From Streptomyces sulphureus DSM 40104 (GTDB lineage Bacteria; Actinomycetota; Actinomycetes; Streptomycetales; Streptomycetaceae), in contig NZ_KB905822.1 of assembly GCF_000381025.1 (NCBI RefSeq), positions 124,001 to 188,000 on the forward strand: a stretch of DNA of 64,000 nucleotides, in the 5' to 3' direction. Below the pieces are notes generated by a model. It was given only the letters and a program-made list of their open reading frames with translations. It searched no databases and was not told the origin of the DNA. Position 1 is the stretch's first letter, and the number at the start of each line of letters is the position of its first letter. The position numbers were made by a program, and so were the translations under genes. This document shows, in pieces, positions 34,546 through 42,983 of this stretch.

Positions 34546-35408
34546 GCCACGGGCCGACGAACGCTGCGTACGGGCAAGTCGGAGGAGAGGCAGGGAGTCG
34601 GCAGCCGCAGTACGGCGCCCGGTTGCGGATCACCGACCGAGGACCGGCGAGCCGCGTCGGCTTCGACGGAGAGGACCCGTCGAAACCGCAATGCCTTCCG
34701 TACGCACCTGTATCGGGAGCGGACACGGCGCACACCTACCGCCCGCGGAGGGCGAGGAGTCCGGCTTTGAGGACGGGCGCCCGCCGAGCGGTGCCGTCAT
34801 TGCTGGCGCCGGCGGCCTGGTCGGCAGGCGGCCATCGAAGGCGCTGCCTCTGCGCACCCAGGGACCGCGACAAGAGGGCTGCCCGGCGAGTTGGCGTCCC
34901 TCATTTCCGGGGCAATGGGTGCCAGTTGGGCGTGGGCGGGTGTGGGGCGCCGACGTGTTGGAGACGCCCGGGGGTGCACGAGTCTCCGAGGCGGCCGCCG
35001 AAGACGCAGCCGTTCTGCTCCTGGGGACGCGGCCGGGGCTGCCCGCTGGGCCGCCGTCCCTCGTTTCCGGGGCGATGGGCGCCAGTTGGGTGTGGGCAGG
35101 TGGAGCGCCGACGTGCTGAACACGCCCAAAGGTTCGCGAGCACCCGACCCGGCCGCCGAGGGCACCGCTGTCGCGCGGCCTCGGCCAGGGGCCGTCCGGT
35201 GAGCCGCCGTACCCGCGTCCTCGACGAGACCCCCACCAAGCAAGGGGACAGACGCGGAGCCCGAAGTACGGCAGTCACCCGAAGGCTCATCCTCCAAGTG
35301 CCCGACCCCTCAACTACCACTACGCGCCCCCCGATCCGCCGGCCCATTCCCGCACCGCGGAAGGGACATCGGCACCGTACGCCGCACCACCGAAGGGACA
35401 GCAGTTGA
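34542..35408 (+). CDS. Possible coupled frame (288 residues) in the spacer between DUF5682 and VWA genes
   Basis: A frame begins at an ATG overlapping the DUF5682 stop (ATGA, 34542-34545) and ends with a TGA overlapping the VWA gene TTG start (35405-35408). The translation (MSHGPTNAAYGQVGGEAGS...) becomes Arg/Gly/Cys-rich and mirrors the DNA repeats, with no domain I recognise. The perfect overlap at both ends argues for coupling. The composition argues against a folded protein. Either a decayed or expanded extension, or a chance open frame. Confidence 0.3.
   Translation: MSHGPTNAAYGQVGGEAGSRQPQYGARLRITDRGPASRVGFDGEDPSKPQCLPYAPVSGADTAHTYRPRRARSPALRTGARRAVPSLLAPAAWSAGGHRRRCLCAPRDRDKRAARRVGVPHFRGNGCQLGVGGCGAPTCWRRPGVHESPRRPPKTQPFCSWGRGRGCPLGRRPSFPGRWAPVGCGQVERRRAEHAQRFASTRPGRRGHRCRAASARGRPVSRRTRVLDETPTKQGDRRGARSTAVTRRLILQVPDPSTTTTRPPIRRPIPAPRKGHRHRTPHHRRDSS
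34837..35240 (+). repeat. Imperfect tandem repeat, about 160 bp per unit, two full and one partial unit
   Basis: Units begin near 34837, 35000 and 35158 (lengths 163 and 158). The best-matched parts are the CTGCCC block, TTTCCGGGGC(A/G)ATGGG, GCCAGTTGGG and GCCGACGTG. The third unit matches only in its first half. The repeats lie in the spacer of an otherwise tightly packed operon. Confidence 0.75.
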
Positions 35409-36586
35409 ACGCCACCCCCGCGACGCCGCACGCCCTCGCAGACCAGGAGCGCCTCCGGCGCTGGCGGCTCGTTCTCGGCGACGACGGCGCTCACGCGGCG
35501 TCCGAAGGCTGGGCGCTCCGTGGTGAAGACACCGCGATCGACGGCGCGTTGGAGGCCCTGTACGGCAGCGGCGCGGGGGCCTCGACCGGCCGAGGCTCCC
35601 GCCGCTCCGCCGGGCTCGGAGCCTCCGCGCCCGATGTGGCCCGCTGGCTCGGCGACGTCCGCCGGTACTTTCCGTCTTCCGTGGTGCAGTTGATGCAGCG
35701 CGATGCGATAGGCCGACTCGGCCTCGGTGCGCTGCTCACCGAGCCGGAGATGCTGGAGGCGGTGGAGCCGGACGTGCACCTGGTCGGCACTCTGCTGTCC
35801 CTCCGCGAGGCGCTCCCCGAGCAGAGCCGCGAGGCGGCCCGCGCCGTAGTCCGCACGGTGGTCGCCGAGTTGGAGCGCCGACTGGCACAGCGCACCCGCT
35901 CCACGCTGAAGGGCGCTCTGGACCGCTTTGCACGCTCCCGCCGCCCCCGCCACGCCGACATCGACTGGAACCGCACGATCCGCGCCAACCTCGCCCACTA
36001 CCTCCCGGAGCACCGCACGCTCGTGCCCGAGCGCCTCGTCGGGTACGCCCGTGCCCAACGGGGCCTGCAGAAGGAGGTGTTGCTCTGCCTCGACCAGTCC
36101 GGCTCGATGGCCGAGTCGATCGTCTACGCGTCGGTCTTCGGCGCCGTCCTCTCCTCCCTCCGAAGCCTCACGACGCGCCTCGTCGCCTTCGACACGCAGG
36201 TCGTCGACCTCACCGAGGAGCTCGAAGAACCCGTCGACGTCCTCTTCGGCATCCAGTTGGGCGGCGGCACCGACATCAACCGCGCCATGGCCTACTGCGA
36301 GTCGCGGATCTCCCGCCCCTCGGAGACGGTCGTCGTCCTCGTCAGCGACCTCTACGAAGGCGGTATCAAGGGCGAACTCCTCGCCCGCGTCGCGCGGTTG
36401 CTCGCGCAGGGCGTCCAGGTGCTCGTCCTGCTCGCGCTCTCCGACGAGGGCGCGCCCGCCTACGACAGGGAGCACGCGGCGGCCCTGGCCGAGCTCGGCG
36501 TCCCGGCCTTCGCCTGCACCCCCGACCTCTTTCCCGAGGTGATGGCCGCGGCGCTGGAGCGGCGTCCGCTCCCCGTCCCGGAGTGA
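35405..36586 (+). CDS. VWA-domain protein of the MoxR cluster
   Basis: The 393-residue protein has an N-terminal helical region and a C-terminal von Willebrand factor A domain. A complete metal-ion-dependent adhesion site is visible: CLDQSGSMAES (about residue 227 on), GGGTDINRAM and LVSDLYEGG. MoxR ATPases commonly load or remodel such VWA proteins. The TTG at 35405 has AAGGGA six nt away and overlaps the preceding frame's stop. It is cytosolic, with no signal peptide. Together with the MoxR and DUF5682 genes it completes the right half-operon. Confidence 0.88.
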   Translation: MNATPATPHALADQERLRRWRLVLGDDGAHAASEGWALRGEDTAIDGALEALYGSGAGASTGRGSRRSAGLGASAPDVARWLGDVRRYFPSSVVQLMQRDAIGRLGLGALLTEPEMLEAVEPDVHLVGTLLSLREALPEQSREAARAVVRTVVAELERRLAQRTRSTLKGALDRFARSRRPRHADIDWNRTIRANLAHYLPEHRTLVPERLVGYARAQRGLQKEVLLCLDQSGSMAESIVYASVFGAVLSSLRSLTTRLVAFDTQVVDLTEELEEPVDVLFGIQLGGGTDINRAMAYCESRISRPSETVVVLVSDLYEGGIKGELLARVARLLAQGVQVLVLLALSDEGAPAYDREHAAALAELGVPAFACTPDLFPEVMAAALERRPLPVPE

Positions 36587-36915
36587 GGAGCGCGAAGAGT
36601 AGCCGAACGGTTCGCCGTCGTGCAGGGGTTCGCAGTCCGCACCCTCTGTGCCGCGGCGCTCGCGTCCCGTAAAAGCCCCAGTTCATGGCCGGTTGTGATG
36701 GTTGTCACCGCGCCGGTGTGAGCTGGGATTTATGAAGCGCTCAACCTCGGAGCTAACCTGCAAGGCGGACATGCCGCGTAACAGGGTCGGCCGAGACGGA
36801 CCGTGTGCGCTTCCCGAACCGCAGTGACGGTGGTGTCACGCCTGTCACGCTGCCCTCAGCGGCACGCCCACGCTGACAACGACCGCGATACCACTGATTA
36901 AGGGGACGGACGCGC
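36587..36915. other. 329-bp leader of sucCD with a Crp-like site
   Basis: No gene is present. TGTGATGGTTGTCACC (36694-36709) fits the Crp pattern TGTGA-N6-TCACA at 9 of 10 positions. A second symmetric element, GTGAC-N6-GTCAC near 36822, has a different spacing. An A/T-rich GGATTTATGAAG lies downstream of the first site. Crp control of TCA genes is plausible in Streptomyces but not shown here. Confidence 0.45.
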
Positions 36916-38088
36916 GTGGACCTGTTCGAGTACCAGGCGAGGGATCTCTTCGCCAAGCATGACGTACCGGTGCTGGCCGGTGAAGTCATCGACACGCCTG
37001 AGGCGGCGCGCGAGGTGACCGAGCGCCTGGGTGGCCGCGCGGTCGTCAAGGCGCAGGTCAAGACCGGCGGTCGAGGCAAGGCCGGTGGCGTCAAGCTCGC
37101 CACCGACACCGCGGACGCCGTCGAGAAGGCCGGCCAGATTCTGGGCATGGACATCAAGGGCCACACGGTCCACAAGGTGATGCTCGCCCAGACCGCAGAC
37201 ATTCAGGACGAGTACTACGTCTCCTTCCTCCTCGACCGCACCAACCGGACTTTCCTGGCGATGGCTTCGGTCGAGGGCGGCATGGAGATCGAGGAGGTCG
37301 CGGCGACCAAGCCCGAGGCCCTCGCCAAGATCCCGGTGAGCGCCATCGAGGGCGTCACCCCGGAGAAGGCCCGCGAGATCGCCGAGGCTGCCAAGTTCCC
37401 CGCCGAGCTTGTCGACCAGATTGCCGCGGCGCTGGTGAAGCTCTGGGACGTCTTCGTCAAGGAGGACGCCCTCCTCGTCGAGGTAAACCCGCTGGTGAAG
37501 ACCGCCGAGGGCAAGATCATCGCGCTCGACGGCAAGGTCTCCCTCGACGCCAACGCCGAGTTCCGCCAGCCCGACCACGCGGCGCTCGAGGACAAGGCCG
37601 CCGCCAACCCGCTGGAGGCGGCAGCCAAGGCGAAGGACCTCAACTACGTCAAGCTCGACGGCGAGGTCGGCATCATCGGCAACGGCGCGGGTCTGGTCAT
37701 GTCCACCCTCGACGTCGTCGCCTACGCGGGCGAGGCGCACAAGAACGTCAAGCCGGCGAACTTCCTCGACATCGGCGGCGGCGCCTCGGCCGAGATCATG
37801 GCGAACGGCCTGGAGATCATCCTCGGCGACCCCGACGTCAAGTCGGTCTTCGTCAACGTCTTCGGCGGCATCACCGCCTGCGACGAGGTCGCCAACGGCA
37901 TCGTGCAGGCCCTCGAGTTGCTGAAGTCCAAGGGCGAGGACGTCGACAAGCCGCTCGTGGTGCGTCTCGACGGCAACAACGCGGAGCTGGGCCGGAAGAT
38001 CCTCAGCGACGCCAACCACCCGCTGGTGCAGCGCGTGGACACGATGGACGGCGCAGCCGACAAGGCCGCCGAGCTGGCTGCGAAGTAA
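36916..38088 (+). CDS. sucC: Succinyl-CoA synthetase beta subunit (ADP-forming)
   Basis: The 390-residue protein is an ATP-grasp ligase subunit: MDLFEYQARDLFAKHDVPV at the start, VVKAQVKTGGRGKAGGVKLA for nucleotide, EVNPLVKTAEGKIIALD for metal, and FVNVFGGITACDEVANGIV for the CoA-domain contact. With SucD it converts succinyl-CoA plus ADP or GDP to succinate plus nucleoside triphosphate in the TCA cycle. The GTG at 36916 has AGGGGAC upstream. SucD follows after 21 bp, so the two form one operon. Confidence 0.98.
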   Translation: MDLFEYQARDLFAKHDVPVLAGEVIDTPEAAREVTERLGGRAVVKAQVKTGGRGKAGGVKLATDTADAVEKAGQILGMDIKGHTVHKVMLAQTADIQDEYYVSFLLDRTNRTFLAMASVEGGMEIEEVAATKPEALAKIPVSAIEGVTPEKAREIAEAAKFPAELVDQIAAALVKLWDVFVKEDALLVEVNPLVKTAEGKIIALDGKVSLDANAEFRQPDHAALEDKAAANPLEAAAKAKDLNYVKLDGEVGIIGNGAGLVMSTLDVVAYAGEAHKNVKPANFLDIGGGASAEIMANGLEIILGDPDVKSVFVNVFGGITACDEVANGIVQALELLKSKGEDVDKPLVVRLDGNNAELGRKILSDANHPLVQRVDTMDGAADKAAELAAK

Positions 38089-38109
38089 GGGAAGAGGAAC
38101 CGACAACCC

Positions 38110-38994
38110 ATGGCTATCTTCCTCGACAAGGACAGCAAGGTCATCGTCCAGGGGATGACCGGCGCGACCGGCATGAAGCACACCAAGCTCATGCTCGGCG
38201 ACGGCACCAACATCGTCGGCGGTGTCAACCCGCGCAAGGCAGGCACCCAGGTCGACTTCGACGGCGCGGAGGTCCCGGTCTTCGGCTCCGTCAAGGAGGC
38301 GATGGCGGAGACGGGCGCCAACGTGTCCGTCATCTTCGTCCCGGAGAAGTTCACCAAGGACGCCGTGGTCGAGGCGATCGACGCCGAGATCCCGCTCGCC
38401 GTGGTGATCACCGAGGGCATCGCCGTCCACGACTCCGCCTACTTCTGGGCGTACGCCGGCGAGAAGGGCAACAAGACCCGGATCATCGGCCCCAACTGCC
38501 CGGGCATCATCACCCCGGGCCAGTCGAACGTGGGCATCATCCCCGGCGACATCACCCAGCCCGGCCGCATCGGTCTCGTCTCCAAGTCCGGCACGCTGAC
38601 GTACCAGATGATGTACGAGCTGCGGGACATCGGCTTCTCCACCGCGGTCGGCATCGGCGGTGACCCGGTCATCGGCACCACGCACATCGACGCGCTCAAG
38701 GCGTTCGAGGCGGACCCGGAGACCGACCTCATCGTGATGATCGGCGAGATCGGCGGCGACGCCGAGGAGCGCGCTGCCGACTTCATCAAGGAGAACGTCA
38801 GCAAGCCGGTCGTCGGCTACGTCGCGGGCTTCACCGCGCCGGAGGGCAAGACGATGGGCCACGCAGGCGCGATCGTCTCCGGCTCCTCCGGTACGGCCCA
38901 GGCGAAGAAGGAGGCCCTCGAGGCCGCCGGTGTCAAGGTCGGCAAGACCCCGTCCGAGACCGCCCGCCTCGCCCGCGAGGTGCTCGGCGGCTGA
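38110..38994 (+). CDS. sucD: Succinyl-CoA synthetase alpha subunit
   Basis: The 294-residue protein has the CoA-binding Rossmann start (SKVIVQGMTGATGMKHTKLML), GPNCPGIITPGQSNVGIIPG, SKSGTLTYQMMYELRDIGFSTA and GHAGAIVSG, where the His is phosphorylated during catalysis. It pairs with SucC encoded 21 bp upstream. A 21-bp hairpin follows the stop codon. Confidence 0.98.
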   Translation: MAIFLDKDSKVIVQGMTGATGMKHTKLMLGDGTNIVGGVNPRKAGTQVDFDGAEVPVFGSVKEAMAETGANVSVIFVPEKFTKDAVVEAIDAEIPLAVVITEGIAVHDSAYFWAYAGEKGNKTRIIGPNCPGIITPGQSNVGIIPGDITQPGRIGLVSKSGTLTYQMMYELRDIGFSTAVGIGGDPVIGTTHIDALKAFEADPETDLIVMIGEIGGDAEERAADFIKENVSKPVVGYVAGFTAPEGKTMGHAGAIVSGSSGTAQAKKEALEAAGVKVGKTPSETARLAREVLGG

Positions 38995-39011
38995 GTCCGG
39001 CACACCGGTCC

Positions 39012-39058
39012 ACAGCAGTCGGGCCCGCTCCCCGCGAGGGAGCGGGCCCGACTGCTGT
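39012..39058. terminator. Very strong bidirectional terminator hairpin
   Basis: Arms 39012-39032 and 39038-39058 are perfectly complementary over 21 bp, with a 5-nt loop. It separates the convergent sucD and sigma-like genes. Confidence 0.9.
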
Positions 39059-39074
39059 CCGGGAGCGCGGCCGT

Positions 39075-40253
39075 TCAGTCCCGGGGCGGACCCGGCGTCC
39101 ACCCTCGCGAACGGTCCTCCTGCCGCGTGGAATCGGGGCGCGGGGCGTCCGACGCCTTGCGTCCTGCCGCACGGGAGGACGGCTCTTCCGACGGTGCGAA
39201 CTCCTCGAGCCGCACCCGCCTGTTGGTGGAGCGGAGCTGGGGCACGTACGCCTCTCCGGTCGGCCCCACCTCGGGCAGCGTGTTCCCCGGGCCGCGCGGT
39301 ACGCCGTCGTGGGGCGAGGGTTGGGGGACGGGCTCGCCCCCGAGCGCCCCGTCCGGGTCCCCGGGCCCTGGCAGCCCCTCGGCGGGCTTCGGATCGGCGT
39401 CCCCCGAACCCGGGTCCGCGCGCGATGACTTGGGGGACGCCGTCACCTGCTCGTCCGAGCGCTGCGGCGTTTCGCCGTCGCTCGCCGTGACGAGACCCAG
39501 CACGATGGCGACGGCGACGGCGGCGGTGAGGCCGTAGGCCGCGTGTGTCCAGCCCCGGGTGGTGCGCTCACTGCCGGCGCGTACGGCCTCGGGCGTCGGG
39601 CTGTGAACGGGCTGGGCGGCCGCCAACTCCGCGAGCCGCGCGGCGATCAGGGTGCTGCGCCGGTTCTGCGAGGCGGTCCGCAGCTCCGGCCAGTGCTGCG
39701 CGAGCGCCTGCCGCGCGTGCATGATGCGTCCCGCTGTCGCCGGGGTGCTCGCCTCCAACTCCTCCGCGGCTGCGCGCAGTCCGACCCCGATGCCGTCATG
39801 GAGCAGCAGCGCGGCACGGTACGCGCCGGGGAGGCTGAGCAGCGCCTCCAGGATGTCCCGGTCGGCGGGAGGACCCGGGTGCGCCTCGGGCAGCCGGTGG
39901 CCGGGGAGGAGCCGGTGCCACGGGGAGAGCGCGTACTTGTAGGTGTGGACACGGACGACGACGGCCGGGTCGGGATCGCTCGCCGTGGCGGGCCACTCCT
40001 CCCACGCGCGGTGGAAGGCGTGGAAGACGGCGCGTTCGGCGACTCTGCGGTGCCCGCAGAGCAGGTACGCCTGGCGTGTGAGGAAGGCCGCGTGACGGGT
40101 GTAGAGCTGGTCGAAGCGGTCCGTCGGCGTCTCGGGGGCGGGGACGGCCGCCGCGGGGTCGGGGCGGAGGCGGACCGGGGCGCCGTCCGGTTCCGTCTCG
40201 CTGCGCGGTGGGGAAGAGGTCGGGGATTCAGCGCTCTGTGGCTCGTCCGTCAT
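39075..40253 (-). CDS. Membrane-anchored ECF-sigma-like protein
   Basis: The 392-residue protein resembles an ECF sigma factor in its N-terminal half (region 2: RFDQLYTRHAAFLTRQAYLLCG, FHAFHRAWEEWP; region 4-like: EALLSLPGAYRAALLLHDGIGVG). It then has a single membrane helix (AAYGLTAAVAVAIVLGLVTASDG) and a Pro/Gly-rich C-terminus of over 120 residues that would lie outside. Such fusions may be sigma-like regulators without transcription activity. The ATG at 40253 has GAGGA nine nt upstream, which is why I prefer it over the ATG at 40259. Confidence 0.7.
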   Translation of the reverse strand: MTDEPQSAESPTSSPPRSETEPDGAPVRLRPDPAAAVPAPETPTDRFDQLYTRHAAFLTRQAYLLCGHRRVAERAVFHAFHRAWEEWPATASDPDPAVVVRVHTYKYALSPWHRLLPGHRLPEAHPGPPADRDILEALLSLPGAYRAALLLHDGIGVGLRAAAEELEASTPATAGRIMHARQALAQHWPELRTASQNRRSTLIAARLAELAAAQPVHSPTPEAVRAGSERTTRGWTHAAYGLTAAVAVAIVLGLVTASDGETPQRSDEQVTASPKSSRADPGSGDADPKPAEGLPGPGDPDGALGGEPVPQPSPHDGVPRGPGNTLPEVGPTGEAYVPQLRSTNRRVRLEEFAPSEEPSSRAAGRKASDAPRPDSTRQEDRSRGWTPGPPRD

Positions 40254-40401
40254 GCCCATCCGTCCTCACCGGTGTGTGGAAGGGATCGATCGCAGGACAA
40301 GAGTCATTCTGCATAAAATCATCAAAATTGCGAGCTTCCTCGACACCACGACGGTCCGCTCCCTACCGGGGCATATCCGCTCTTCTTGGCAGCATGACCG
40401 C

Positions 40402-41895
40402 GTGAGTCAAGCGACCCGAACCGCCTCGGTGCTCTCCCACTACGGCACCAGCCGCCGGCTCCCGCCCGGCACCGGAACCCGACTGCTCGTCGGCGCATTG
40501 GCCGCGGTCCTCGGACTCGGCGTGCTCGCCGCCGTCGTCCTGCTGCTCTGGACGGTCTCGCCGTACCCGGACAGCGGGCCCGGCGGCGCGCTCCACGTCG
40601 CCGCCGACCTCTGGCTGCTCGCCCACGGTGCGCAGCTCCTCCGAACCGGGACGCTCCAGGGCGGCCCCTCGCCCGTCGACATCACGCCGGTTCTCCTCTG
40701 CGCCCTGCCGCTGGCGCTGCTCGGCCGGGCCGCGGGCCACGTCCGCGACGAGGCAGCCGCCTCCGGACGGCCCCACGCCGGCGTGGTCGCGCTCGCGGCG
40801 CCCGTGGCCTGCGGATACGCCCTGGTCGGTCTGGCCGCCACCGGGTACGCGGCGACGGGGCCGCTCCGCGTCGACGTGCCCAGCGCGCTGCTGCACCTGC
40901 CCCTCTTCGCCGCGGGCGTCGCCCTGCTCGCCGTCTGGAACCGCGACGGCCGACCACCCCTGAGCGAGGGACTCCGCACGTTCGTCGCGGCGTTGCCGCG
41001 GTGCCGTCCGCCGGAGCGCGTCCTCGGGGCGCTCACGTCGTGGCGGGTCGAGACGGCGATGCGGGGCGCCGCGGTCTCCGGCGCCGTGCTCCTCGGCGGC
41101 GGTGCGCTCCTCGCAGGCGTCGGGCTCTTCTGGCACGGCGGTGTCGCGCAGGGCGCGTTCGGGGAGCTCACCGAGTCGTTCTCCGGCAGGCTCGGGCTTC
41201 TGCTGCTCTGCCTCGTGCTGCTGCCCAACCTCGTCCTGTGGGCGACGGCTTACGCGCTGGGGCCCGGGTTCGCGCTCGGCACCGGCAACGCCGTGTCCGT
41301 CTTCGCCGTCGGGGCGGCTCCCCGGCTGCCCGACTTCCCGCTGCTGGCGGCGGCTCCCGAGGGCGGGCTGGGGCGGGCGGCGTGGGCGGTGCTCGCCGTG
41401 CCGGCGGCTGCCGGGCTGCTCTGCGGCTGGTACGTCGCGCGGAGCGCCGCGCCGGTGGAGTACGAAGAGCGCGTGGGATACCCGGGGCGCCGGGCCTCGC
41501 TCGCCGCGGCCCCGGAGACCGCGGGCGGCACGGCGCTCGCCTCGCTCCTCGCAGCCGTCCTCTGCGGCGCGGTGACGGGGCTGCTCGCGGCGCTCGCCGG
41601 CGGTGCCATGGGCACGGGCGCCCTCGCCGAGTTCGGGCCGAGCGGTGTGCTCACCGGCCTCGCCGCGGCCGGCTGGACCCTCTCGGCGCTGCCGACGGCG
41701 CTCGCCGTGCGCGGCTGGCGGCTGCGCAGGGTGCGGCGTACGCAGGAGCGAGCGGCGGCCGAGGTCGTCGCCGCCGAGGCAGAGGTCCACAACGAGGAGT
41801 GGCACACCGCACGACGCAGCCGCTGGTCCGCGATGCGCCGGGCCTCAGGCGGCCTGATGGCCGACTTCCCGGCCAGGCGCGAAGGCGACGGATGA
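40402..41895 (+). CDS. DUF6350 / PerM-like integral membrane protein
   Basis: The 497-residue protein has about ten helices, for example LLVGALAAVLGLGVLAAVVLLLW, LLHLPLFAAGVALLAVW and GLLLLCLVLLPNLVLWATAYALG. A charged C-terminus (RRTQERAAAEVVAAEAEVHNEEW) follows. I recognise the family as DUF6350, the cell-division membrane protein PerM group of actinobacteria. A short ATG frame (ATGACCGCGTGA at 40394) overlaps the GTG at 40402 and is not the start. Its place just upstream of purN is conserved from memory. Confidence 0.8.
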   Translation: MSQATRTASVLSHYGTSRRLPPGTGTRLLVGALAAVLGLGVLAAVVLLLWTVSPYPDSGPGGALHVAADLWLLAHGAQLLRTGTLQGGPSPVDITPVLLCALPLALLGRAAGHVRDEAAASGRPHAGVVALAAPVACGYALVGLAATGYAATGPLRVDVPSALLHLPLFAAGVALLAVWNRDGRPPLSEGLRTFVAALPRCRPPERVLGALTSWRVETAMRGAAVSGAVLLGGGALLAGVGLFWHGGVAQGAFGELTESFSGRLGLLLLCLVLLPNLVLWATAYALGPGFALGTGNAVSVFAVGAAPRLPDFPLLAAAPEGGLGRAAWAVLAVPAAAGLLCGWYVARSAAPVEYEERVGYPGRRASLAAAPETAGGTALASLLAAVLCGAVTGLLAALAGGAMGTGALAEFGPSGVLTGLAAAGWTLSALPTALAVRGWRLRRVRRTQERAAAEVVAAEAEVHNEEWHTARRSRWSAMRRASGGLMADFPARREGDG

Positions 41896-41937
41896 CCCGC
41901 AACTACCGCTCGGCGTCGCCGTGTTGGGCGGGCGGCC

Positions 41938-42759
41938 TCAGCGATCCTCGAGGAACGGGCGGAGGTTGTCGGGGACGAGGCGGTCGCAGTCGTCGCGCGA
42001 GGACTGCGTGAGAGCGTCCTGCCGGCAGTCGAAGTAGTCCTGGTAGACGGCCTGGAAGGTGAAGGTCGCCGCGACGACGCAGAGCGCGAGCCCGGCGGTG
42101 ACGAGCCCGCTCACCGCCGCCGTCGTCTTCGCCTTCGCCGCCTGCGCCGGGGTGACCGAGACGGGGACGGGCAGTTCGCGCGAGCCGCCCTCCTCCGTGC
42201 TCTTGCGGTCGGTGCCGGCGACGTCCTCGGCCGACGCCTGCGGGGCGCCCCCCTCGCGCTTCCCCTTCTCCCCGTCGCCCGGGCGGTGCCGGAGCGCACT
42301 CACGCCCCAGTAGAGGGAGAGGGCGCCGAGCAGCAGCGCGACCTGCCACAGGCTGAAGAGCGCGAAGAAGAGCGCCCAGATGCCGGTGTGCAGGGAGTAC
42401 CTGGCGTGGCGCTGGTAGCGGTCGGTCGGGTCCCAGCGGAGTCCGCGCTGCTGCCCGCCGCGTCCGTCGCCGTCGGAGCCGCCGCCCGTGGGCGACCCGA
42501 ACCCGCCGCTCCCGCGGCCGGGTTGGCGGCTGCTCCACTGGCTGCTCCAGGGGGACTGTCCGTTCTCCGAGTCCGAACGGCCCTCGTCCCCGCTTCCTCG
42601 GCCGTTCCCCTCGCCGTCGCTCTCGCCCTGCTCGCCGTCGCGTTGCGGGCGGCGGGGCTGCCACGGCTGGTCCGGCCTGTCCTCGGGCGGGGGCGCGAAG
42701 GGGTTGTCCTCGCCGGAGGGGTTGTCGGAGGGGGCCGCGCGGCGGCGTCGGTCGGTCAT
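41938..42759 (-). CDS. Membrane protein with disordered N-terminus and small exported domain (hypothetical)
   Basis: The 273-residue product has a Pro/Gly/Asp-rich N-terminus of about 110 residues, three hydrophobic segments (LHTGIWALFFALFSLWQ, ALLLGALSLYWGVSAL, VSGLVTAGLALCVVAATFTFQ) and an end with two cysteines (DYFDCRQDALTQSSRDDCDRL) that may form a disulfide outside. It has no family I can name. The ATG at 42759 has AAGGGAAG upstream. It is convergent with the DUF6350 gene and divergent from purN. Confidence 0.75.
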   Translation of the reverse strand: MTDRRRRAAPSDNPSGEDNPFAPPPEDRPDQPWQPRRPQRDGEQGESDGEGNGRGSGDEGRSDSENGQSPWSSQWSSRQPGRGSGGFGSPTGGGSDGDGRGGQQRGLRWDPTDRYQRHARYSLHTGIWALFFALFSLWQVALLLGALSLYWGVSALRHRPGDGEKGKREGGAPQASAEDVAGTDRKSTEEGGSRELPVPVSVTPAQAAKAKTTAAVSGLVTAGLALCVVAATFTFQAVYQDYFDCRQDALTQSSRDDCDRLVPDNLRPFLEDR

Positions 42760-42983
42760 CAGGTGTGTGTCTTCCCTTGTCGCTTTCGCGGCAGATAGGC
42801 GAGTACGAATCCGTGCCACTGACGCTACCTTCCGCTGGTGCACCCGTCCCGCGGGGGCGGAGGCGAGTGCCGGTATCGTTGCCGACGGTCGGACGCTTCG
42901 TAGAGTTCCCCGGGTGCATTTCGGGCGGGCTCTGGTTCGATCGCACAAGTCTGTCTTCCCCGGTGCGCCGGGACCCAGCGAGA

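Noticed and set aside
36822..36837. GTGAC-N6-GTCAC as a second Crp site
   Set aside because: The TGTGA/TCACA spacing is wrong (eight instead of six between GTGA and TCAC).
36898..39102. 734-codon open frame antisense to sucCD
   Set aside because: Shadow frame; sucC and sucD are clear on the plus strand.
40394..40405. ATG start for the DUF6350 gene at 40394
   Set aside because: It reads M-T-A-stop; the true frame starts at the GTG at 40402.
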